The translations under genes and the position numbers were made by a program. DNA of 24,513 nt from an uncultured bacterium (GTDB lineage: Bacteria > Bacteroidota > Bacteroidia > Bacteroidales > CAIWKO01): positions 1-24,513 of the forward strand of contig CAIWVT010000529.1 in assembly GCA_903916135.1 (NCBI GenBank). The letters run 5' to 3'. The notes beneath the pieces were generated by a model. It had not been told where the DNA came from and did not search any database. It was given only the letters and a program-made list of their open reading frames with translations. Positions within the stretch are counted from its first letter, which is position 1, and the number at the start of each line of letters is the position of its first letter. This document shows, in pieces, positions 8,412 through 14,314 of the stretch.

Positions 8412-10025
8412 ATGAGAATTTTAATGGCTGTAAGTTTCGTATGGTTATGTTTTTTGAGTGTTGATGCTCAAAATGCTACAGAAAATGTGGAAGGCAACGT
8501 TTCGTATATGACTTCCCAAAACGTGTATATAAAGTATAGCTCCACCAAAGGAATCGTAGTGGGCGACACCCTTTTCGCGAAAAGCAATAACACTTTGGTT
8601 CCGGCTTTAGTGGTGTATAGTATGTCGTCAACATCCGTGGTTTGCAATTTGTTGCCCAATATCAAGGTGAATATAAACGATGGCATTACGGCAAAGAGAA
8701 GAGTTGAAACCAAAGAATCGGAGAAAACCAAGCCAATCGAAACGCAAAACAATAATATAATAGCCGACACTTCCTTATCAGCAAATAAGAAACAACAAAA
8801 TTCAGGCAGTCCATCTCGCAAGCAAAAAATATATGGCTATGTCAGTCTGTCAAATTATTCCAACTTCTCCAACACGCCTTATCCGTTTTTATATAGAAAT
8901 AATGTATCGGTTTCTTTCAATATAAAAAACATAGCAAACTCCAAGTTCTCCTTAGAAACGAATCTGTTCTACCGACAAGGAAATGGCGATTGGACCAAAA
9001 CAAAAGGCACTATGTTTAATGCCTTAAAAATTTATAACTTTGCGGTGAAGTATGACATCACGAAAAGTTTGTTTTTGGTGTTGGGTAGAAAAGCCAATCC
9101 CAATATTGCGAACATCGGTGCTATAGATGGTTTGCAGGTAGAGAAATCCTTCAAAGGACTTTACGTGGGAGGATTTGGTGGGGCGCGTCCAGGGTATATG
9201 GATTATGGTTTCAACTTTAATTTGTTGCAGTTTGGGGCATACGTGGGCTATAATATGCAAACTTCGAAACGGAATATGCAAAACTCTTTGGCTTTTGTTC
9301 AGCAAATGAACAACCTAAAAACCGACCGTAGATTTCTTTATTTTCAGCATAGCAGTTCCTTGCTCAAAAATGTCAACATGTTTGTGAGCATTGAAATGGA
9401 TCTTTACAAAGTCGTGAACCAACAAAAACAAAACACCTTCAACCTCACCAATCTGTATGCCTCGCTGCGTTGGCGACCTGTGAAACGTTTGACCCTAACG
9501 GGAAGCTACGATGCTAGAACTAACGTGATTTACTACGAAACCGATAAGAATTATGTAAGCACCCTCCTCGACATGCAAACCCGCCAAGGCTTAGGTTTTT
9601 TTGCAAATCTAAACTTAGCGAAATATTTGTATATGGGTGCGAGGGTTGGCTACCGTTTCCAAAATAACGACCTGCGCCAAAGCAAAAATGCCTACCTATT
9701 CATAACCTATAGCAACATTGCCAAGTCGAAGATTTCTTCCACGCTTTCTTCCACCATACTTCAAAGCAGCTATCTGCAAGGCAATATATATAATTTGCGG
9801 ATATCGCGTCCGTTTGTTTCAGGCAAAATGAATATTGGACTGGCTTACAGCTTTGTCAATTACAAAATAATGCATGCCGAAACACCTTTCATCCAGCATA
9901 TAGCGGAGTTTAATTTTACGGTAGAAATCATTAAAAAACTATCACTTGCGCTCAATGTTGAAACCGACATCGAAAAAACAAATCAGTTCTACAGAGCCTA
10001 TATTCAATTGAGAAAACGCTTTTAA
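8412..10025 (+). CDS. Predicted outer-membrane beta-barrel protein of the cytochrome operon
   Basis: From the ATG at 8412 the protein is 537 residues with a clean signal peptide (MRILMAVSFVWLCFLSVDAQ); an ATG 33 bp upstream would put a charged extension before it. A G-rich stretch (8396-8402) ahead of 8412 also favours the later start. A small SH3-like beta domain follows (VYIKYSSTKGIVVGDTLF...), then a low-complexity linker (KTKPIETQNNN). From about residue 120 there are alternating beta strands typical of an outer-membrane barrel, ending in KRF. I cannot match it to MtrB/PioB. Its position after 33 haem motifs suggests it anchors or sheaths the cytochromes at the outer membrane; this is inference. 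Confidence 0.7.
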   Translation: MRILMAVSFVWLCFLSVDAQNATENVEGNVSYMTSQNVYIKYSSTKGIVVGDTLFAKSNNTLVPALVVYSMSSTSVVCNLLPNIKVNINDGITAKRRVETKESEKTKPIETQNNNIIADTSLSANKKQQNSGSPSRKQKIYGYVSLSNYSNFSNTPYPFLYRNNVSVSFNIKNIANSKFSLETNLFYRQGNGDWTKTKGTMFNALKIYNFAVKYDITKSLFLVLGRKANPNIANIGAIDGLQVEKSFKGLYVGGFGGARPGYMDYGFNFNLLQFGAYVGYNMQTSKRNMQNSLAFVQQMNNLKTDRRFLYFQHSSSLLKNVNMFVSIEMDLYKVVNQQKQNTFNLTNLYASLRWRPVKRLTLTGSYDARTNVIYYETDKNYVSTLLDMQTRQGLGFFANLNLAKYLYMGARVGYRFQNNDLRQSKNAYLFITYSNIAKSKISSTLSSTILQSSYLQGNIYNLRISRPFVSGKMNIGLAYSFVNYKIMHAETPFIQHIAEFNFTVEIIKKLSLALNVETDIEKTNQFYRAYIQLRKRF

Positions 10026-10046
10026 AGAGGTAAACGGATTTTTATG

Positions 10047-10319
10047 TCAGAGTCAATCGAGCGTATGTCAGAATCAATCCAGCGCGTGTCACCGTCAATC
10101 TAGCGTATGTCACCGTTCATCTTGGGACGGTCAGAGTCAATCCAGCGTGTGTCACTGTCAATCCTGCGTATGTCAGAGTCAATCTTGCGTATGTTAGAGT
10201 CAATCGAGAGTATGTTAGAGTCAATCCAGCGTGTGTCACGGTCAATCGAGAGTATGTCAGAGTCAATCTTGCGTATGTCACCGTCAATCATGGGACTGTC
10301 ATCGTCAATCTTGCGTGTG
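10047..10319. repeat. Tandem array B: 13 contiguous 21-bp units
   Basis: Thirteen units of exactly 21 bp start 22 bp after the barrel gene. The framework is TCA, three variable bases, GTCAATC, two variable bases, then GCGTATG or GCGTGTG. The three-base window is usually GAG, CCG or CTG, and the two-base window is GA, CA, TA, CT, TT or AT. Units 4 (10110-10130) and 12 (10278-10298) are the most diverged at their ends. A degenerate fourteenth unit starts at 10320. The array has no sequence similarity to arrays A and C but the same period. Open frames through it encode only 7-residue repeats and are not credible genes. Confidence 0.95.
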
Positions 10320-10355
10320 TTAGAGTCTTTCTTGAAGCCCAGCATGCTTGTTGAA

Positions 10356-10539
10356 GTCGTAGCAAGGCTTGGAGCCGAGCTACGACTTGATGGCAATTAG
10401 GCAGAGCCTAAAAGGATAGAAACCGCAGAGGTTGGAACCTCTGTCGAACGGGTTAATCTTTTTGGGTTAATTCCCCGCCGCTTGCGGCGTATTCTGCTTG
10501 TGCGGTTGGAGATTTGACACCTCGCTGCTTGCGGCGAGG
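10356..10539. repeat. Cluster of short palindromic (REP-like) hairpins upstream of hsdM
   Basis: Four hairpins sit within 184 bp. At 10356-10386 GTCGTAGC pairs with GCTACGAC. At 10426-10443 CAGAGGTT-GG-AACCTCTG is a perfect 8-bp stem. At 10476-10489 CGCCGC-TT-GCGGCG is a perfect 6-bp stem. At 10520-10539 CCTCGCTGC-TT-GCGGCGAGG has one mismatch. The last two share the central CTTGC with the hairpins inside hsdM and the transposase gene, so they may be related REP-like elements. Some could stop transcription from upstream. No gene lies between array B and hsdM. Confidence 0.8.
10393..10421 (+). repeat. Interspersed motif GCAATTAGGC...AAAAGGATAGA, copy 1
   Basis: A short element beginning GCAATTAGGC and ending AAAAGGATAGA lies 74 bp past array B. 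Its core TTAGGC-AGA-GCCTAA is a perfect hairpin. A second copy, in opposite orientation and with a different middle, is at 17641-17670 beyond array C, and the AGGATAGA part also recurs beyond array A. Confidence 0.7.
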
Positions 10540-10557
10540 AGGTTCATTGAAAATAAT

Positions 10558-10590
10558 TTTGTTTTCTTATTGAAATAATATGTACTTTTG
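10558..10590 (+). promoter_or_regulatory. Candidate Bacteroidetes-type promoter of the hsd operon
   Basis: TTTG at 10558-10561 and TACTTTTG (TAnnTTTG) at 10583-10590 match the -33 and -7 elements used by the primary sigma factor of Bacteroidetes. The 21-bp spacing is one or two more than usual. It lies about 50 bp ahead of the hsdM start, beyond the hairpin cluster, which is a sensible place for the operon promoter. Confidence 0.45.
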
Positions 10591-10640
10591 AACTCTGATT
10601 TGATTTAGTATTCAAGAAATAAAAAGAAAGAAATAATTAC

Positions 10641-12317
10641 ATGTTTGAACAAACTTTTAAAAACATAGACGACATACTTTACAAAGATGCGGGAGCCGAT
10701 AGCGAATTGGATTATATTGAACAGACTTCATGGGTTTTGTTTTTGCGTTATTTGGATGAGTTGGAGCACGAAAAAGCCGACGAAGCCGCCTTGGAAGGTA
10801 AAGAGTATAAATTTATTTTGGATGAACCCTATCGATGGGCTGTTTGGGCAATGCCCCTTCGACAAGCTCAGGGAGCAAATGCAAAACTGAGGGCGGGTGA
10901 GCTTGTCGAACTCGATCATAACAAAGCCTTGACAGGTCCCGACCTGGTTAAGTTTGTTGACCAACAATTGTTTCCCTATCTGGCAGATTTCAAGTTAAAG
11001 TCTATTGACAATCCGAAATCTATAGAATATAAAATCGGCGAGATTTTTAGCGAATTGAATAACAAAATAAAAAGTGGCTATAATCTTCGCGATATTATTG
11101 ATTTGACGGATGAATTGCCTTTTGGTAGCAGCACCGACAAGCACGAATTGAGCCACCTGTATGAAACCAAAATCAAAAATATGGGCAATGCAGGACGCAA
11201 TGGCGGACAGTATTATACGCCTCGCCCGTTGATACGTGCGATGATAGCGGTGGTGAATCCGCAAGTGGGTGAGAAAATTTATGATGCAGCCTGCGGCAGT
11301 GCGGGCTTTTTGTGTGAGGCTTTCACCTATATGTATGAGCGCATGGAAAAGACCACCACCAACCTGAAAACCTTGGAGGAAAATACGTTCTACGGCAAAG
11401 AGAAAAAGAATCTGGCGTATATCATAGGCGTAATGAATATGATTTTGCATGGCATAGAAGCCCCCAACATCATACACACCAACACGCTGGCAGAAAACAT
11501 ACGCGACATACAGGAGAAAGACCGCTATCATGTAATTCTTGCCAATCCACCGTTTGGCGGGAAGGAACGACCTGAGGTGCAACAAAACTTCGATATCAAA
11601 ACAGGCGAAACAGCTTTTTTGTTTTTGCAACATTTTATCAAAAGCCTGAAAGCAGGCGGACGGGCAGGCATAGTAATCAAAAACACCTTTCTGAGCAATA
11701 GCGACAATGCCTCGGTGAGTTTGCGAAAATATTTGTTGGAGAGCTGCAACTTGCACACCATATTGGATATGCCCGGCGGCACCTTCCTGGGGGCAGGTGT
11801 GAAAACCGTGGTGTTGTTTTTTACCAAAGGCGAACCGACACAAAACATTTGGTACTATCAATTTGATGCAGGCAGAACGATGGGCAAAACCAGCCCTTTG
11901 AACGATGAGGATTTGAAAGAATTTGTGGCATTGCAGAAAACAAAGCCCGAATCCGAAAAATCATGGAATATCCTCGTACGGGCGGGGCTTGCCCCCGCCC
12001 AAAATCCCACCATTTCCAATAATGCCAATGTACGGGCGGGGCTTGCCCCCGCCCAATCAGGGCAATCGCCAATAGGGCAATCGCCAATAGGGCAATCGCC
12101 AATAGGGCAATCGCCAATAGGGCAATCGCAAATAGGGCAACCGCAAGGGTTGCCCCAACGGTTGCCCGTACAAAACAATAATTACGATTTATCCGTAAAA
12201 AACCCCAACCTACCCGACGAAGCCGCATTGCGGACGCCGCAACAGATTTTGGAAGAGATGGAAACGCTGGATGGGGAAACTAATGAAATTCTTTTGACTA
12301 TTAAAGGGCTGTTATGA
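10641..12317 (+). CDS. hsdM: Type I restriction-modification DNA methyltransferase subunit HsdM, with in-frame insertions
   Basis: This 558-residue protein is an adenine-N6 methyltransferase subunit. It has an HsdM N-terminal helical domain (1-150), GQYYTPR (189-195), the SAM-binding motif DAACGSAGFL (215-224) and the catalytic NPPF (302-305). Two segments look foreign. Residues about 72-91 (RQAQGANAKLRAGELVE) coincide with a TTCGACAAGCTCA inverted repeat. Residues about 446-511 contain two copies of VRAGLAPAQ, five SPIGQ-like repeats and GQPQGLP. After that the normal family tail resumes (YDLSVKNPN). The catalytic core is uninterrupted, so the enzyme may be active. The stop overlaps hsdS by ATGA, indicating translational coupling. 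The family call is firm; effects of the inserts are unknown. Confidence 0.93.
   Translation: MFEQTFKNIDDILYKDAGADSELDYIEQTSWVLFLRYLDELEHEKADEAALEGKEYKFILDEPYRWAVWAMPLRQAQGANAKLRAGELVELDHNKALTGPDLVKFVDQQLFPYLADFKLKSIDNPKSIEYKIGEIFSELNNKIKSGYNLRDIIDLTDELPFGSSTDKHELSHLYETKIKNMGNAGRNGGQYYTPRPLIRAMIAVVNPQVGEKIYDAACGSAGFLCEAFTYMYERMEKTTTNLKTLEENTFYGKEKKNLAYIIGVMNMILHGIEAPNIIHTNTLAENIRDIQEKDRYHVILANPPFGGKERPEVQQNFDIKTGETAFLFLQHFIKSLKAGGRAGIVIKNTFLSNSDNASVSLRKYLLESCNLHTILDMPGGTFLGAGVKTVVLFFTKGEPTQNIWYYQFDAGRTMGKTSPLNDEDLKEFVALQKTKPESEKSWNILVRAGLAPAQNPTISNNANVRAGLAPAQSGQSPIGQSPIGQSPIGQSPIGQSQIGQPQGLPQRLPVQNNNYDLSVKNPNLPDEAALRTPQQILEEMETLDGETNEILLTIKGLL
10858..10910. repeat. P3 palindromic element in hsdM
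   Basis: TTCGACAAGCTCA (10858-10870) and its exact reverse complement TGAGCTTGTCGAA (10898-10910) flank a 27-base spacer. The element lies in frame inside hsdM, in a loop of the N-terminal domain where the family usually has a short linker. Related copies occur in hsdR (14940-14994 and 15178-15617). Confidence 0.85.
11976..12172. repeat. P1/P2 hairpin block with 15-bp repeats inside hsdM
   Basis: Two P1 hairpins (11976-12000 and 12030-12054), each GTAC followed by GGGCGGGG, CTTG and a complementary C-rich arm, are followed by five 15-bp units GGCAATCGCCAATAG (12061-12135). A P2 hairpin follows (GGGCAACC-GCAAG-GGTTGCCC, 12135-12155), and then a partial P2 arm (12159-12170). All lie in the hsdM frame and encode VRAGLAPA, SPIGQ repeats and GQPQGLP. 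Confidence 0.9.
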
Positions 12318-13567
12318 AAGAGGGCGATGCACTGAGCCTGCCGAAGGGTTGGGAAATTAAGAAATTAGGGGCGGTAGCAAAAATAATTTATGGCTATACT
12401 GAAAAGGCATCTTATGAAGAAATTGGCCCTAAGTTTTTAAGGATTACAGACATTCAAGACGATGGTGTTAATTGGGAAACTGTACCCTATTGTAATATAA
12501 TTGATACTGATTTTGAAAAATACAAACTTAGTACAGGTGATATTGTTTTTGCAAGAACTGGTGCAACAACAGGTAAGAGTTACTTGTTAAACGACCCTCC
12601 TAAATCGGTGTTTGCTTCTTATCTGATTAAAGTTCACATTAATAAAAAGGAACTTTTAGCAGAGTATTTGTTCTATTTTTTTCAATCTAAAACATATTGG
12701 GATGAAATAAATGCTGGTGTTTCAGGAAGTGCTCAAGGAGGATTTAATGCATCGAAACTATCAGAATTAGAGATTTCTATTCCCTCTTACCCTGAACAAC
12801 TCCAAATTGTTTCCCTTTTAGATAATGCCTTTGCTGCCATAGCCCAAGCGAAAGAAAATGTGCAACGCAATTTGCAAAATGCGAAGGAGCTTTTTCAGAG
12901 TGAGTTGAATAGTATTTTTATGAAGAAGGGGGAAGGATGGGTGGAGAAGAGGTTGGGGGATGTAACTTCAAAAATTGGCAGTGGAGCAACGCCACGAGGT
13001 GGAAATGAATCATATAAAGTAGTAGGAATTTCATTAGTTCGAAGCATGAATGTTCATGACAGATTTTTTAAAGAAAATAACCTTGCTTTTATTGATGATT
13101 ACCAAGCAAAAGATTTAGCCAATGTTACTCTTGAAGAAAATGATGTGCTTATAAATATTACAGGTGCATCGGTTGCAAGATGCTGTATTATCCCCCCAAA
13201 ATATTTGCCTGCAAGAGTTAACCAACATGTATCTATTATTAGACCAAAGAAAGAATTAATTGATGCTAATTTCCTCAACTTATTATTAATCTCAAATTTC
13301 TACAAAGATCAATTATTAGAGACTGGAGAACAAGGTTCGACAAGGCAGGCTATAACAAAAGTTCAATTGCAGAATTTTATAATTCATTATCCATCTTTAG
13401 AAACCCAAACCCAAATCGTCAACCAACTTGAGACCTTATCTGCCGAAACAAAGAAATTGGAATGTATGTATCAGAAGAAATTGGTGGGTTTGGAGGAGTT
13501 GAAGAAAAGTGTGTTGGAGAAGGCGTTTAGGGGGGAGTTGGTGGGGAAGGAAACATTGGTACAATAA
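12314..13567 (+). CDS. hsdS: Type I restriction-modification specificity subunit HsdS
   Basis: This 417-residue protein has the two-half layout of HsdS. TRD1 begins LPKGWEIKKLG (9-19), with a central conserved helix at about 161-205 (EQLQIVSLLDNAFAAIAQAKENV). TRD2 begins GWVEKRLGDV (208-217) and is followed by a C-terminal conserved helix ending LEELKKSVLEKAFRGEL. It decides the DNA sequence recognised by the HsdM/HsdR complex; the target cannot be read from the sequence. The ATG at 12314 overlaps the hsdM stop. Bases 12332-12348 (CTGAGCCTGCCGAAGGG) near the start resemble a P3 half-element and encode LSLPKG, so the first eight residues may be derived from such an element. The transposase gene begins 9 bp after the stop. 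Confidence 0.92.
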   Translation: MKEGDALSLPKGWEIKKLGAVAKIIYGYTEKASYEEIGPKFLRITDIQDDGVNWETVPYCNIIDTDFEKYKLSTGDIVFARTGATTGKSYLLNDPPKSVFASYLIKVHINKKELLAEYLFYFFQSKTYWDEINAGVSGSAQGGFNASKLSELEISIPSYPEQLQIVSLLDNAFAAIAQAKENVQRNLQNAKELFQSELNSIFMKKGEGWVEKRLGDVTSKIGSGATPRGGNESYKVVGISLVRSMNVHDRFFKENNLAFIDDYQAKDLANVTLEENDVLINITGASVARCCIIPPKYLPARVNQHVSIIRPKKELIDANFLNLLLISNFYKDQLLETGEQGSTRQAITKVQLQNFIIHYPSLETQTQIVNQLETLSAETKKLECMYQKKLVGLEELKKSVLEKAFRGELVGKETLVQ

Positions 13568-13576
13568 AAAATCATT

Positions 13577-14314
13577 ATGAATTACAACCCAAATATTCAT
13601 CATCGTAAATCTATCCGTTTAAAAGGATACGATTATTCGCAGGCGGGTGCGTATTTCATCACCATTTGTTGCCAGGATAAAATTTGCCGGTTTGGCAAAA
13701 TAGAAAATGGGGAAATGATTTTAAACGATTACGGTCAAATTGCCTACGACGAATGGGCAAAATTAGCCCAACGATTTAATAATTTCGAATTGGATGTATT
13801 CCAAATCATGCCCAATCATATCCATGGAATTGTTGTATTAAATAATATGGATTCCGCCGTAGGGGCGGGGCTTGCCCCCGCCCAAAATAATGCCCCCGCC
13901 CAAAATAATGCCCCCGCCCAAAATAATGCCCCCGCCCAAAATAATGCCCCCGCCCAAAATAATCCGGATTCCGTACGGGCGGGGCTTGCCCCCGCCCAAT
14001 CATGGCAATCGCAATCCGCCCAATCCAAATTAGGGCAACCGCAATCCATAATAATAGGGCAACCGCAAGGGTTGCCCGTACGAAATAGCGTGGGCAATAT
14101 CATTGGCGCATATAAATCGTTGGTGGCGAATGCGTGTTTGAATATATTCAAATCAAATTACGTACGGGCGGGGCTTGCCCCCGCCCTGGGAAAATTATGG
14201 CAACGAAATTTTTACGAACACATCATTCGTGACGAACAATCATATCATACCATTTCAAATTATATTATGAACAATCCTCTCAATTGGAATAAAGATAAAT
14301 TTTTTAACCCATGA
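13577..14314 (+). CDS. REP-associated tyrosine transposase (RAYT, Y1/HUH family) carrying hairpins in its own reading frame
   Basis: This 245-residue Y1 transposase-like protein has N-terminal GYDYSQAGAYFITICCQD, the HUH-type motif MPNHIHGIVV (His81, His83) and a C-terminal YHTISNYIMNNPLNW with the likely nucleophile Tyr229. RAYTs process short hairpin (REP) DNA as single strands. Between the HUH motif and Tyr229 the gene contains three P1 hairpins, a P2 hairpin and five 18-bp repeats (residues about 95-172 and 195-203), making it longer than it would be without them. The stop overlaps the hsdR start (ATGA at 14311-14314) and the start lies 9 bp after hsdS, so it is embedded in the restriction operon. 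Whether the enlarged protein is active, or is now mainly a linker gene, is not decidable here. Confidence 0.87.
   Translation: MNYNPNIHHRKSIRLKGYDYSQAGAYFITICCQDKICRFGKIENGEMILNDYGQIAYDEWAKLAQRFNNFELDVFQIMPNHIHGIVVLNNMDSAVGAGLAPAQNNAPAQNNAPAQNNAPAQNNAPAQNNPDSVRAGLAPAQSWQSQSAQSKLGQPQSIIIGQPQGLPVRNSVGNIIGAYKSLVANACLNIFKSNYVRAGLAPALGKLWQRNFYEHIIRDEQSYHTISNYIMNNPLNWNKDKFFNP
13859..14186. repeat. P1/P2 hairpins and 18-bp repeats inside the RAYT gene
   Basis: P1 hairpins are at 13859-13883, 13973-13997 and 14162-14186. A P2 hairpin is at 14057-14077, with a partial P2 arm near 14033-14041. Between the first two P1 copies, five 18-bp units of CCCCCGCCCAAAATAATG (phase arbitrary) run from about 13874 to 13963. 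They encode NNAPAQ repeats and seem to have grown by tandem duplication of the right arm of the first hairpin. Every P1 copy is read as V(R/G)AGLAPA. Confidence 0.9.

Noticed and set aside
10107..10400. Open frames on both strands through array B
   Set aside because: They consist almost only of 7-residue repeats and are explained by the 21-bp period; no start signal or family is recognisable.
11976..12172. A frameshift or breakage of hsdM at the hairpin block
   Set aside because: The frame continues to the family-typical C-terminus and the ATGA junction with hsdS is intact.
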